Shown here: one piece after another, positions 8,563-17,794 of the stretch
Layout of the letters: each line of letters opens with the position of its first letter
How positions within the stretch are numbered: the stretch's first letter is position 1
NCBI GenBank assembly: GCA_902780535.1
Contig: CACZFT010000003.1
Span: 1 to 64,000, forward strand
Length of the DNA stretch: 64,000 bases
Direction of reading: 5' to 3'
Source: an uncultured Selenomonas sp.
GTDB taxonomy: Bacteria; Bacillota; Negativicutes; Selenomonadales; Selenomonadaceae
Translations under genes and position numbers: made by a program
Notes under the pieces: model-generated
Told to the model about the DNA's origin: nothing
The model's database searches: none
The model's input: the letters and a program-made list of their open reading frames with translations, nothing else

Positions 8563-9978
8563 TCATTCCATGCTGAGCACGATCTTGCGGGCGATTGGCG
8601 CGGCTTCGATGCCGCCGCCGCCGCTGTTTTCCACGATGATGGCAAAGGCGATCTTGCGCCCGCCGACGTCGGCAGACCCGATGAACCACGCATGATCCTT
8701 GCCCTGCGCGTTCTCTGCTGTGCCCGTCTTGCCTGTCACGCGGATGCCGCTCACGCGGGCGGCCGTTCCCGTGCCCTGCGTGACGACTTTTTCCATATAT
8801 GAATCAATGAGCGCGGCGCGCTCCGGTGTCGTCGCATCAAACCATTTTTTCGAAGTGCCCTCGCGCACCGTGAGGCCGCTTGGCGTCACGACGGACTGGA
8901 CAATATAAGGCTCCATGACCGTGCCATGATTGGCAAAGGCGGACGCGAGAAGCGCCATTTCCATCGGCGTCACGAGAAGCGAGCTCTGGCCGATGCCGAC
9001 CTGCGCCATATCGCCTTGTCCGAGGCTTTTGAAATCGGGCAGGTGCGCCGACTCGCTCGCAAGGTCGCCCGTGAGCTCCTTTGTGAAGCCAAAGCGCTCG
9101 AACGCCGTGCCAAGCTTCTTTCCGCCGAGCCGCATGGCCAGCGTGCCGAATGTCACATTGCATGATTCCGTGATGGCCTTTTCGAGGTTCACTTTGCCAT
9201 GCACCTCGCCATGGCTCTCGCGGATGGTCTGGCCGCCGCCGACATCGAGCTGGCCGTCGCAGCCAAAGACTTCCGTTTCATCCGTCACGCCCTCAGCGAG
9301 CGCAGCATCGGCCATCATCGGCTTGATCGTCGAGCCCGGCGGATACATGCCATAGAGCACGCGATTGAGAAGTGCGCCGTCGGCCTGCTGGCTCAGGCTG
9401 TCCCAGTTCGCTTCGACGCTGGCCGGGTCATACGACGGACAGCTCACCATCGCGAGCACGGCGCCCGTCGTCGCATCGAGCACGACGGCCGCGCCGCGCC
9501 GCCCCGCAAATGCATCATAGGCGGCCTGCTGGACATCGGCATTGATCGTCAGATGGACGTCGTTGCCACGATCGGCCTGCAAGAGCTCCGAGACCGGCCC
9601 GAGGCGGTTCATTTCCTCCGTGCGGCCGAGCAGGTCCTGATTGGCCCGTCCCTCGATGCCCGCACTGCCGATGCGCTCGCCGATATAGCCTGTGACGGGC
9701 GCAAGCGCCGCGCCCATCGGGTACGTGCGTTCGCCGGGCGCCGTGCTCTGCGCGAGCGCGCGCCCCTTCGCATCGAGAATCGAGCCGCGCTGGACTTCGG
9801 CCTCAGCCTGCGCGCTGCGCTGGTTCAGCGGATGATGCGCGAGCTTTTCCGCACCGAATGTCTGGAGGTACGCGATGTAGAGCCCGAGCACCAAGAGAAG
9901 CGCGAGCAGGCAGCTCGCGGTATGCAGCACGAAGCGCTTTGTCGCGCGTTCCTTTTCGTGCGATGTCTTCTGCATCAT
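8563..9978 (-). CDS. pbpA: Class B penicillin-binding protein (PbpA-like transpeptidase)
   Basis: This is a 471-residue peptidoglycan transpeptidase with one N-terminal membrane helix (about residues 15-35) and a periplasmic part. The catalytic motifs are in order: PPGSTIKPM (SxxK), ESCNVTF (SxN) and VTGKTGTAEN (KTG). It is short and of the actinobacterial PbpA type rather than a large PBP2. Start ATG at 9978 has GGAGGCGGCAGC upstream and overlaps the correct-frame stop of the ftsW/rodA gene. Because that gene is frameshifted, one open frame runs from ftsW into pbpA; this should not be taken as a fusion protein. It partners the SEDS glycosyltransferase encoded just before it. Confidence 0.92.
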   Translation of the reverse strand: MMQKTSHEKERATKRFVLHTASCLLALLLVLGLYIAYLQTFGAEKLAHHPLNQRSAQAEAEVQRGSILDAKGRALAQSTAPGERTYPMGAALAPVTGYIGERIGSAGIEGRANQDLLGRTEEMNRLGPVSELLQADRGNDVHLTINADVQQAAYDAFAGRRGAAVVLDATTGAVLAMVSCPSYDPASVEANWDSLSQQADGALLNRVLYGMYPPGSTIKPMMADAALAEGVTDETEVFGCDGQLDVGGGQTIRESHGEVHGKVNLEKAITESCNVTFGTLAMRLGGKKLGTAFERFGFTKELTGDLASESAHLPDFKSLGQGDMAQVGIGQSSLLVTPMEMALLASAFANHGTVMEPYIVQSVVTPSGLTVREGTSKKWFDATTPERAALIDSYMEKVVTQGTGTAARVSGIRVTGKTGTAENAQGKDHAWFIGSADVGGRKIAFAIIVENSGGGGIEAAPIARKIVLSME

Positions 9979-11229
9979 GCTGCCGCCTCCTTTCGCGAGA
10001 GGACGGCGAGCAGGCCGAGCAGGATGAAGCCTGAGACCATCGAGCTGCCGCCATAGCTCACGAAGGGCAATGTGATGCCCGTGAGTGGCAGGAATTTCGT
10101 CACGCCGGCCATGATGATGAAGGCCTGCAGCAGGAACACGACGCTCGCGCCGGCCGCGAGCAGGATGCGCTCGACGCTCGTGCAGGCAAGCGCTGTGCGG
10201 ATGCCGCGTCAAAGCGCCGATGAGGCCGAGCTCCTCCGCGACGGCCGCGAAAATGAAGTCCGTATGGACCTCTGGAATCAGGCCCGGATGGCCATGCGCG
10301 AACCCCGTGCCCCAGACGCCGCCCGAACCAAACGCGAACAGCGACTGCACGACCTGATAGGCCATGCCATTCGGGTCGGCCCAGGGATTCCACCAGATGT
10401 CAAAGCGCACGCGCACATGGCCGAACATCGCATAGCTCGCGGCGGCCGCGAGGCCGAAGACCGCGAGTGCGATGACGACATACGAGCGGCTGCCCGTCGC
10501 CATGTACGTCATGAAGATCGCGATGCCGAAAAACAGCAGCGCCGACCCGAGGTCGCGTGCCACGACGAACATCAGGATCGCCATGCCCCAGATGCAGAGC
10601 AGCGGCGCGATGAAGCGGAGCGGCGGCAGACGGAAAAAGCCAAGCCAGCGCCGCGTCTTCGTCAGCACGTCCTGATGGTCTGAAAGATACGCCGAGAGAA
10701 ACAGCACGAGCAGAATTTTTGAAAACTCCGACGGCTGCACCTGCACGGGCCCGAGCACGAGCCAGTTGCGGCTGCCGCCGATTTCCGTGCCAAACACGAG
10801 CGGCAGAGCCAAGAGAACGAGGCACGCAAGCCCCAGAATGTACTGGTACGCCGTGAGCCCTACGATCTGGCGGCCGAGACGCAGCATGATGAGGAAGACT
10901 GCCATGCCGATCAGCAGCCAGCGGAGCTGCGGAATCAAAAGCGAAGGTTTCAGCCGCGCAATCTCGATGACGCCGACGCTCGCAAAGAACAGCGAGAGCG
11001 GCAGCAGCCATGGTGAAAGCCTTGCGCGCAGCACGACGGACTGCAGCAGCACCGCCACGATGGCGACAGCCGCGAGCCACGGCAGCGCGAGGAAATCAAA
11101 CGTTTCCGGCTTTCGAAGATACAGCACGCCGAGACCGAACAGGACGAGGAACAGCGACAGCCCCAGCAGCCCCCAGCTCATCCGCGCCGCGGGAAACGGC
11201 TTCTGCGCCTCATGTTTCCGATGCGTCAT
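9975..11229 (-). pseudogene. FtsW/RodA/SpoVE-type SEDS glycosyltransferase, frameshifted near 10210
   Basis: SEDS proteins polymerise glycan strands with a class B PBP. The first about 340 residues are a clear ten-helix SEDS protein with GGSRNWLVLGPVQVQPSEFSK, FVVARDLGSALLFF and EVHTDFIFAAVAEELGLIGA. After that the frame is lost. The true C-terminus resumes in another frame as ERILLAAGASVVFLL through ITLPFVSYGGSSMVSGF and ends RKEAAA at 9975. Compared with family spacing, a dozen or so residues are missing at the junction, so an out-of-frame deletion rather than a single-base slip is likely. It overlaps the phosphatase gene by ATGA. Confidence 0.85.
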
Positions 11230-11954
11230 GACAGCATCACCACCACAGCCGTGATGTTGTCGCGCCCGCCCGCATCATTCGCGGCCGTGCCGAGCGCGTA
11301 GGCGGGGTCCTTCGGATGTTCCGAAAGGATGCGGGCGATGTCCGCGTCTTCGACCATGTTCGTCAGGCCATCTGTCGCGAGCAGCAGCGTGTCGCCTTTC
11401 TGCAGCGCGAGGCGGCCCGTATCGACTTCGACGTCCGGCTCGACGCCGACGGCGCGCGTCAGCACATTCTTCCGCGGGTGCTTTCGCGCCTCAGCCTCCG
11501 TGATCGAGCCGCTTTCGACGAGGCCCTCGACATACGAATGGTCGCGCGTGATCTGGCGGAGCTCGCTGCCGCGCAGGAGGTACATGCGGCTGTCGCCGAC
11601 ATGCGCCCAGACCGCTTCGCCGCCCGCATTTCCATCCACGCCGACATCAGCATACGACACGAGCGTCGCCGTCGTCCCCATGCCCTCGCAGGCCGGATAC
11701 TTCTCAGCCTCGGCGAGAATCTTTTCATTTGCGAACGCCACCGCCTGCCGCAGGGCTTCCTCGCCCCAGGGCCGCGGCGCCTTTTCAAGAAACTCGCGCA
11801 CGGTCTGCACGAGAAGCGAGCTTGCGACCTCGCCGGCCGCACGGCCGCCCATGCCATCTGCCACGACGGCCACGCCGGGCGCGAAGCAGAGCGCGCTGTC
11901 CTCATTCGTCGGGCGCACGCGTCCGACATCCGTATAGGCAAAGCTTTCTGCCAC
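11226..11954 (-). CDS. prpC: PP2C-family Ser/Thr phosphatase (PrpC/Stp)
   Basis: This metal-dependent phosphatase probably reverses phosphorylation by the PknB-type kinase encoded in the same operon. PP2C motifs are present: RPTNEDSAL near the N-terminus, VADGMGGRAAGEVAS, WAHVGDSRMYLLR, LLATDGLTNMV and GGRDNITAVVV, carrying the Asp and Gly residues that hold Mn. It is about 242 residues long with no membrane segment. The start is uncertain: GTG at 11954 has GAGAGG eight bases upstream, while a GTG at 11963 lies too close to any ribosome site. Confidence 0.93.
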   Translation of the reverse strand: MAESFAYTDVGRVRPTNEDSALCFAPGVAVVADGMGGRAAGEVASSLLVQTVREFLEKAPRPWGEEALRQAVAFANEKILAEAEKYPACEGMGTTATLVSYADVGVDGNAGGEAVWAHVGDSRMYLLRGSELRQITRDHSYVEGLVESGSITEAEARKHPRKNVLTRAVGVEPDVEVDTGRLALQKGDTLLLATDGLTNMVEDADIARILSEHPKDPAYALGTAANDAGGRDNITAVVVMLS

Positions 11955-11959
11955 CGTCT

Positions 11960-12415
11960 TCACCTCTCAAACTCGAATGCGACAAAACCGATGCGGATGA
12001 CATCGCCCGGCGTCAGATACGTGCTGCCGTCAAGCTCCTCGTCATTGACATACGTATGATTGCGGCTGCCGAGGTCTTCGACCACGTACTGATTGCCATG
12101 CTGGTAGATGCGCGCATGATGATGCGACACAAACGCATCGGGAATCGCAATGTCATTGTCCTCGCCGCGCCCGATCGTGATTTCCTCGGAAAACGCAAAC
12201 CGCCGCCCCGCGAGGCCCGAAGACTCCCGCGCGTCGACGACGGTCAGCACGGCCTCATGCGCCTCGGCCTGCACGGTGCGGAGCTCCTTGGCTTCGCGCC
12301 GTACATCGCTCTGCACGATCCGCACGAGACGGTAGAGGACTTTTAAGAGCACGAGCAGCATCCCATACTGGAACACGACGCTCAGTGCCTTGAAAAAGAA
12401 AGCTGTCGATGGCAT
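11960..12415 (-). CDS. fhaB: Membrane-anchored FHA-domain protein (FhaB-like)
   Basis: This protein of about 151 residues has one N-terminal membrane helix (roughly residues 5-30) and a C-terminal FHA domain that reads phosphothreonine. The FHA signature runs TIGRGEDNDIAIPDAFVSHHH, then GSRNHTYVND. It is the counterpart of actinobacterial FhaB/FipA, a binding partner of PASTA kinases and division proteins. ATG at 12415 has GAGGTGATTTG upstream and overlaps the fhaA stop (TGATG), so the two are translationally coupled. Confidence 0.88.
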   Translation of the reverse strand: MPSTAFFFKALSVVFQYGMLLVLLKVLYRLVRIVQSDVRREAKELRTVQAEAHEAVLTVVDARESSGLAGRRFAFSEEITIGRGEDNDIAIPDAFVSHHHARIYQHGNQYVVEDLGSRNHTYVNDEELDGSTYLTPGDVIRIGFVAFEFER

Positions 12416-13164
12416 CAAATCACCTCGTAAAGCAGCACCGTGCTGCCGATCTGGATTTCGTCGCCGGGCGCGAGACAGGCATGGAGCACGGGCTTTCCAT
12501 TGACGAACGTGCCATTCGTGCTCTCGGCATCATGCAGGAAATGACGGTGGCGCTCATACGTCACATAGGCATGCATGCGCGAGGCATTCGGGTCCATCAG
12601 GATGAAGTCATTCTTGTCGAGGCGGCCGATGTAGACCTGCTTCTCGCCAATCGCGAGATACGAGTCCTTGTCGACGCCATTGACAGCCGTCAGCGACGCG
12701 AGCTCGTACGTGCGCGGCAGGTTCAGCGGCCGGCTCATGTCGAACGACGAGCGCTCGAGCACGATCGTATGCGAAGGCGCATCGTCCGCGGCTTCCTCCT
12801 CGGGCGCCGCGTCCTGAAAGCTCGACTGCACCTCGAGCACGCCCTTGCCGCTGCCCTGCTTCTTCATTTCAAGTGAAAGCTCGCCGTCCATGAAGCAGTC
12901 CTCGGCAATGACCTGCCGCTCGATGGTGGCATGGAGCTCGTCGAGCACGCGCTGGCAGCAGAGGCGCTCATAGTCCTCGGCGCCGAGTTCGAGCGTATAC
13001 GCGTTCGGGACGACATGGCCCTCCGCGGCCTTCTTCCGCCGCCGCACGAGCTCGCGCGTCAGCGCCTTGCCAAGCTCGACCGGCTCGAGATGGCTCGAAA
13101 AGCGCCGGTTGAAGAATCCCTCGATATGGTCTTCGAGGAACGATTCCCATTTTGCCATGCCCAT
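12415..13164 (-). CDS. fhaA: DUF3662 and FHA domain protein (FhaA-like)
   Basis: The N-terminal ~110 residues match the DUF3662 domain seen in FhaA (FLEDHIEGFFNRRFSSHLEPVELGKAL). A low-complexity acidic linker (APEEEAADDAP) follows, and then a C-terminal FHA domain with IGRLDKNDFILMDPNASRMH and STNGTFVNG. Actinobacterial FhaA binds phosphorylated wall-synthesis proteins, and the same role is inferred from the neighbours. ATG at 13164 has GGGAG upstream. It is the first gene of the wall/kinase operon, behind a good promoter at 13217-13245. Confidence 0.9.
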   Translation of the reverse strand: MGMAKWESFLEDHIEGFFNRRFSSHLEPVELGKALTRELVRRRKKAAEGHVVPNAYTLELGAEDYERLCCQRVLDELHATIERQVIAEDCFMDGELSLEMKKQGSGKGVLEVQSSFQDAAPEEEAADDAPSHTIVLERSSFDMSRPLNLPRTYELASLTAVNGVDKDSYLAIGEKQVYIGRLDKNDFILMDPNASRMHAYVTYERHRHFLHDAESTNGTFVNGKPVLHACLAPGDEIQIGSTVLLYEVI

Positions 13165-13216
13165 AAAAGCATCTCCCAATGATATGCTGAAATTTCAAAC
13201 AGAAATTTACGTCCCT

Positions 13217-13245
13217 ATTATAGCAGACTTTTCCGCCCGCGTCAT
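13217..13245 (-). promoter_or_regulatory. Promoter of the fhaA-fhaB-prpC-ftsW-pbpA-pknB operon
   Basis: On the minus strand, ATGACG (13240-13245) and a perfect TATAAT (13217-13222) are 17 bases apart. It overlaps the last codons of rlmN and lies about 50 bases before fhaA. Confidence 0.65.
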
Positions 13246-14291
13246 TTTTCCTCGGCATCGAGATGCTGGTTGCGGAGCTGCCCGCAGGCCGCGTTGATGT
13301 CCGTGCCCATCTCGCGGCGCACGGTCACGGCGAGATGGCGGTCGGCGAGCGCCTTCTCGAACGCGTCAATGCGCGCTTGCGATGGCCGCAGCAGATGGCG
13401 CTCGACCACGGGATTGATCGGGATGAGATTCACGCTTGCCAGCTGGCCATGCAGCAGCTTTGCAAGCTCTGCCGCGTGCTGCTCGCCGTCATTGACGCCG
13501 TCGATCAGGATGTACTCATACGTCACGCGGCGCTTCGTCTTGTCGCCATACGCTTTGCCCGCCGCGATGACATCGGCCATCGGATATTTGCGGTTGATCG
13601 GCATGAGCGTCGAGCGCAGCGCGTCTTCGGGCGCATGGAGCGAAATCGAGAGCGACACGGGAATGCCCTCGTCCGCGAGCCGATAGATATTTGGCACGAT
13701 GCCCGACGTCGAGAGCGTGATGCTGCGATAGCTCATGCCGAGAATCGTCTCGTCATGCACGAGGTGCAAAAATGCGAGCACATTGTCATAATTCATGAGC
13801 GGCTCGCCCGAGCCCATGAGCACCATCGTATCGACCTTCTGCCCTTCCTTGCGGAGCAGCTGGTCGATGAAGACGACTTCTGCGAGCATCTCGCCCGCCG
13901 TGAGGTCGCGCGCGCGGCCATGCAGCGTCGAGGCGCAGAACGCACAGCCCATCGCACAGCCGGCCTGCGTCGAAATGCAGATGCTGTTGCCATACGGCTG
14001 CCGCATGAGCACGGACTCGACGGCCGTGCCATCTACAAACGCCAGCAGATACTTGCTCGTCTTGCCGTCCTTCGACTGCAGGATGTCCTTCGGCGTTGCC
14101 AGAAAAATCTCGAACTCGTCCGAAAGCTTTGCGCGCAAGTCCTTTGAGAGATTCGTCATCTCGTCAAACGACATCGCGCCCTTCTCATACATCCACTGCG
14201 CGATCTGCTTCGCCCGGAACTTCGGAAGGCCGAGCGGCACAAGAACGTCCTGCAGTTCCGTCACGTTCTTGCCAAATAAGTTTTGTTTCAT
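13242..14291 (-). CDS. rlmN: Dual-specificity 23S rRNA/tRNA adenine C2-methyltransferase RlmN
   Basis: RlmN is a radical SAM enzyme that methylates A2503 of 23S rRNA and A37 of some tRNAs. The cluster-binding motif CAMGCAFC is near residue 113. STQAGCAMGC, MGSGEPLMNYDNVL and SLHAPEDALR follow in family order. The C-terminal Cys that forms the methyl-enzyme adduct is in INAACGQLR. The 349-residue length is normal. The start ATG at 14291 follows GGAAACAG. It sits between rsmB and the kinase operon, as in many Firmicutes. Confidence 0.96.
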   Translation of the reverse strand: MKQNLFGKNVTELQDVLVPLGLPKFRAKQIAQWMYEKGAMSFDEMTNLSKDLRAKLSDEFEIFLATPKDILQSKDGKTSKYLLAFVDGTAVESVLMRQPYGNSICISTQAGCAMGCAFCASTLHGRARDLTAGEMLAEVVFIDQLLRKEGQKVDTMVLMGSGEPLMNYDNVLAFLHLVHDETILGMSYRSITLSTSGIVPNIYRLADEGIPVSLSISLHAPEDALRSTLMPINRKYPMADVIAAGKAYGDKTKRRVTYEYILIDGVNDGEQHAAELAKLLHGQLASVNLIPINPVVERHLLRPSQARIDAFEKALADRHLAVTVRREMGTDINAACGQLRNQHLDAEEK

Positions 14292-14303
14292 TGATCTGTT
14301 TCC

Positions 14304-15435
14304 TTAATTTGTGTTTCGTTTCATCCGCGCGATGAAGAATCCGTCCGTCCCATCGATATTCGGATAAAGCTGCACCATTTTCGCTTTGCGCGGCTTTGTC
14401 GGCAGGTACTGCCCTGTTTCCTCGATCTCGAACTGCGGATGCGTCGCGAGGAAGGCTTCGACGACTTCTTCATTCTCCTTGCGGTCGATCGTGCAGGTGC
14501 TGTAGACGAGCACGCCGCCGATTTTGACGGCTTCGGCCGCGCTCGTCAGGATGTCGAGCTGGAGCTGCGGGAGCTTTCGGAGCTCTTCTTCATTCTTGCG
14601 CCAGCGCGCGTCTGGCTTGCGGCGCAGGACGCCGAGGCCGCTGCACGGCGCATCGACGAGTAGATGTCGCCCGCGACAATGCGCCCCTCGTTCTTCATGA
14701 GCGCCGCCATGTGCGTCGTTTTTCCGCCCGGCGCACTGCAGCAGTCGATGACGAATTCCCCGGGCTCCGGTGCCACGACATGCGCAACCTGCATCGAGCT
14801 TTCATCCTGCACCTGGAACAGCCCTTCCTGAAGCGACGCCATCTTGTCGAGCGCGCCATGCTTCTGGCAGAGGATGCCTTCAGGCGCCCAGTCCGACGAC
14901 GTGACCTCCGCACCCTCGCGCCCCAGACGCTCGAGCAGTTCTTCGCGCGTGATCTTCAGCGTATTCGTGCGCAGCGACAGCACGGCGTCTTCATTATCAA
15001 ACGCGCAGATGGCCGCGGCCGCATCGTATCCAAACGCTTTGACCCAGCGCTTGACCATCCATTGCGGATGAAATGATTTCAGCGCGAGCTCTTCCGTCGC
15101 ATGACCCTTGCCATGCGGGAACGCACATTTTTCGGGTTCGCGCACGGCCGAGCGCAGCACGGCATTGACGAACTTGACCGTGCCCGGATGGCCGTATTTC
15201 TTTGCGAGCTCGACGCATTCATTGCAGGCCGCCGAATCTGGCACTTTGTCCATATAGAAAATCTGGTAGAAGCGCCCGCTTTGACGGCGCCATAGACGAG
15301 CTCCGTCAGAAAGCGCCGGTCAACGTCCGTGAGCTGCGCCTTGCGCAGGTTCCGCGCCAGCGCGACATTTGCATAGGCGCATTCCTCATGGACTTCATCC
15401 AGCACGCGCACAGCGAGATTGCGAACTTTATCCAT
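14304..15435 (-). pseudogene. rsmB: 16S rRNA (cytosine967-C5)-methyltransferase RsmB, broken by two deletions
   Basis: RsmB methylates C967 of 16S rRNA. The gene reads in three pieces. Piece 1 (15435 to about 15280): MDKVRNLAVRVLDEVHEE to ELVYGAVKAG, the NusB-like domain. Piece 2 (about 15277 to 14665): FYQIFYMDKVPDSAACN to APGGKTTHMAALM and GRIVAGDIY. Piece 3 (about 14664 to 14304): DAPCSGLGVLRRKPDARW and VYSTCTIDRKENEE, with both catalytic cysteines. By family spacing roughly 30-35 residues are missing at each junction, and the frame changes each time. The start overlaps the DUF116 stop by eight bases. The protein could not fold as read; assembly error is a real alternative. Confidence 0.85.
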
Positions 15436-16279
15436 CGTGCTCCGCCTCCTTTTCTTTCTTCTCTTCCTTCTCTGCTTTCGGCTCCGGCTCGGGAATAATG
15501 ATTTCTTCGAGCTGCTTCCGCACAAGCTCCATATCGACATGCGTGTTGTAGCACGGCCCATTTGGCCGGATGTTCAGCACGCCGATGGCCGGCAGCGGAT
15601 AGACGTCCTGGATGCCACTCATGAGGTCGCGCTCGCAGGCGATGGCCAGCACGGCTTTCGGCCGCGTGTCGCGCACGATCTGTCGCGCGAGCGTGCCGCC
15701 CGTCGCGACGAAGAAATGAAAACCCATCTCGTCCGCGAGCGTCACGAGCGCCCCGATGTCGCAGCCGCCGCAGCGATGGCAGTTGTGCGGGTCGCGCGTG
15801 ATCTTGTGCAGACACGAGGCGAGCTGCAGGCAGTGCGGCGTCACGACGAGCAGACGGCTCGCCGGCACGCGGATCTTGCGGCGGCGGAACAGCAGATTGC
15901 TGACCGCGATGAACGACGCCTCGAGCTTCCGACGCCGGATGCCGAACAAGCGGCCGAGATAGACGGCAAAGGGAAACAGCGCATTGATGAGCTCATACGT
16001 CCGCTTCTGCAAGATGCCGAGATATGGCAGGCCGCTGACGGCCAGCACCATGTTGACGATGCCGAAAAACGCCAGCAGCACGACAGCCGAAAATGCCGCG
16101 CCGAGGAGCGTCGGCAGCCATGGCTGGATCTCCGCGAGCCCCGGCACGCCGATATACCAAATGACGAAAAGGACGACCGCCATAAGGAGGGTCGTCAGAG
16201 AAAGCATGCCGAGAAACACCCGTTTCTTCGGGCGTTTCGGCATGATGAAGTTTTTCTTGATATTCTGTGTGGATTCCAT
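15428..16279 (-). CDS. DUF116 domain-containing membrane protein
   Basis: A 283-residue protein with two or three N-terminal membrane helices (about residues 22-75), then a soluble domain with many cysteines: TPHCLQLASCLHKI, HNCHRCGGCDIGAL and AIACERDLMSGI. These match DUF116, a family regularly found between fmt and rsmB in Firmicutes. The clustered Cys residues suggest a metal or Fe-S site. The function is unknown. The C-terminus is a highly charged Glu/Lys tail. ATG at 16279 follows GGAGAAAAGCG. Confidence 0.85.
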   Translation of the reverse strand: MESTQNIKKNFIMPKRPKKRVFLGMLSLTTLLMAVVLFVIWYIGVPGLAEIQPWLPTLLGAAFSAVVLLAFFGIVNMVLAVSGLPYLGILQKRTYELINALFPFAVYLGRLFGIRRRKLEASFIAVSNLLFRRRKIRVPASRLLVVTPHCLQLASCLHKITRDPHNCHRCGGCDIGALVTLADEMGFHFFVATGGTLARQIVRDTRPKAVLAIACERDLMSGIQDVYPLPAIGVLNIRPNGPCYNTHVDMELVRKQLEEIIIPEPEPKAEKEEKKEKEAEHDG

Positions 16280-16320
16280 CGCTTTTCTCCAAAGATGGAA
16301 AATACTTCCGAGTTTGAAAC

Positions 16321-17259
16321 TCAGCCTTCAAAGCGGGCCGGCAGCGTGATGCCATGGCCATTGAGGTAGTCGGCCGCCTTCATGCGCTTCTTGCCCGGCG
16401 CCTGAAGTTCTGTGATTTCAAGCACCTCGCCGCCAGCCGCCACGCGAAGACCTTGCTTTTTGTCGGCGACGAGAATCGTGCCGGCTTCGGCATCGGTCTT
16501 CTCACCCGTGCGGCGCGTCTTCCAGACCTTGTACTTCTTGCCATCGAGGAATGTATAGGCGCCCGGCCACGAATCGAGGCCTCGCACGAGATTGTGGATG
16601 CTCTCGGCGGATTTCTGCCAGTCGATATGGCCTGTCTCCTTGTCAAGCATCGGCGCATAGTTCGATTCGCCCGTCTGCGGCGTGCGCTGGAGCGTGCCGT
16701 CCGACAGCTCTTCGAGCGTCTTTTCAAGCACGCCCGCGCCCATGGCCATCAGGCCGTCGTGCACTTCCTCAAGCGTCGTATCCTCGCCAATCGGAAATGT
16801 TTCCTTCAGCAGCATGTCGCCCGTATCGAGGCCGGCGTCCATGAACATCGTCGTGACGCCCGTCTCCTTCTCACCATTGATGACGCACCACTGCATCGGC
16901 GCGGCACCGCGATAGCGCGGCAGCAGCGACGCATGGACATTGATGCAGCCATACGGCGGGATGTCGAGGATGCGCTGCGAAAGAATCTGGCCGAACGCCA
17001 CGACGACCATGAGGTCGGGCTTCATGGCCTCGAGCTGCGTCGTGAACTCGTCCGTCTTGATTTTCGCGGGCTGGTAGACGGGCAGATCATGCGCCACAGC
17101 ATATTCCTTGACCGGCGAAGGCGTGAGCTTCTGCCCGCGCCCGCGCGGCTTGTCTGGCTGCGTGATGACGGCGATGACGTCGCAGTGCTTGTCGAGCATC
17201 GCAAGGCACGGCACGGAAAATTCCGGCGTACCCATGAAGATGACGCGGAACCGCTTCAT
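16321..17259 (-). CDS. fmt: Methionyl-tRNA formyltransferase
   Basis: Fmt formylates initiator Met-tRNA using 10-formyl-tetrahydrofolate. VIFMGTPEFSVPCL at the N-terminus, INVHASLLPRYRGAAPMQW near residue 107 (catalytic Asn/His region) and ETGVTTMFMDAGLDTGDML define the catalytic domain; a C-terminal OB domain follows. The ATG at 17259 makes an ATGA overlap with def, so it is translationally coupled. 312 residues, normal length. Confidence 0.97.
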   Translation of the reverse strand: MKRFRVIFMGTPEFSVPCLAMLDKHCDVIAVITQPDKPRGRGQKLTPSPVKEYAVAHDLPVYQPAKIKTDEFTTQLEAMKPDLMVVVAFGQILSQRILDIPPYGCINVHASLLPRYRGAAPMQWCVINGEKETGVTTMFMDAGLDTGDMLLKETFPIGEDTTLEEVHDGLMAMGAGVLEKTLEELSDGTLQRTPQTGESNYAPMLDKETGHIDWQKSAESIHNLVRGLDSWPGAYTFLDGKKYKVWKTRRTGEKTDAEAGTILVADKKQGLRVAAGGEVLEITELQAPGKKRMKAADYLNGHGITLPARFEG

Positions 17260-17723
17260 GATTCTGCCCCCTTGTGGACGCTCTTTGCGATGTCGATGAA
17301 GAGCTGGCCCTCGAGGTGGTCGCACTCATGCTGGATGCAGCGCGCGAGCAGGCCCGTCGCCGTCAGATGCTGCTTCTTGCCGCGGCGGTTCTCGTACTCG
17401 ACCTTGACCTTGGCCGCGCGCTCAACCTCGCCATAGATGTCCGGCACGGAGAGGCAGCCCTCGGTATCGACGGCCGTGCCCTCGCGGTACGTGATGACGG
17501 GGTTGATGAGCTCCAAAAGGCCGTGGTCGTCCTGCACGTCGATGACGATCATGCGGATGGGCTCGCCGACCTGCGGTGCCGCGAGGCCAACGCCGTCCGC
17601 CTCATACATCGTCTCGGCCATATCGTCAAGAAGCTTCTTGAGACGCTTGTCAACGCGCTCCACCGGCGCACAGTGCTCCTTGAGGACGGGATTGCCGGCC
17701 TTCTTGATATCCAGTAATGCCAA
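17256..17723 (-). CDS. def: Peptide deformylase
   Basis: Def removes the N-formyl group from nascent proteins. The three motifs are present: GVGLAAPQVG, EGCLSVPDI and QHECDHLEG, which carry the metal-binding Cys and two His. The start is an unusual TTG at 17723, strongly supported by AGGAGG five bases upstream and by the family's N-terminus (ALLDIKKAGNPVL). 155 residues. First gene of def-fmt-DUF116-rsmB-rlmN. Confidence 0.97.
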   Translation of the reverse strand: MALLDIKKAGNPVLKEHCAPVERVDKRLKKLLDDMAETMYEADGVGLAAPQVGEPIRMIVIDVQDDHGLLELINPVITYREGTAVDTEGCLSVPDIYGEVERAAKVKVEYENRRGKKQHLTATGLLARCIQHECDHLEGQLFIDIAKSVHKGAES

Positions 17724-17769
17724 ATTGTTTCCTCCTGTAAATGTTCAAATCGTACTCTTGGACAGCAGG

Positions 17770-17787
17770 CCCCCTCTAGAGGGAGGC
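17770..17787. repeat. Remnant of a family A palindromic repeat
   Basis: CCCCCTCTAGAGGGAGG matches the first palindrome of the family A repeats. The other parts are missing. It lies between the amidohydrolase gene and def. Confidence 0.45.
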
Positions 17788-17794
17788 TTCCGTG

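Noticed and set aside
8563-11229. A single 888-residue SEDS-PBP fusion protein
   Set aside because: The middle ~80 residues are out-of-frame translation of the SEDS C-terminus; the true frames meet in an ATGA overlap.
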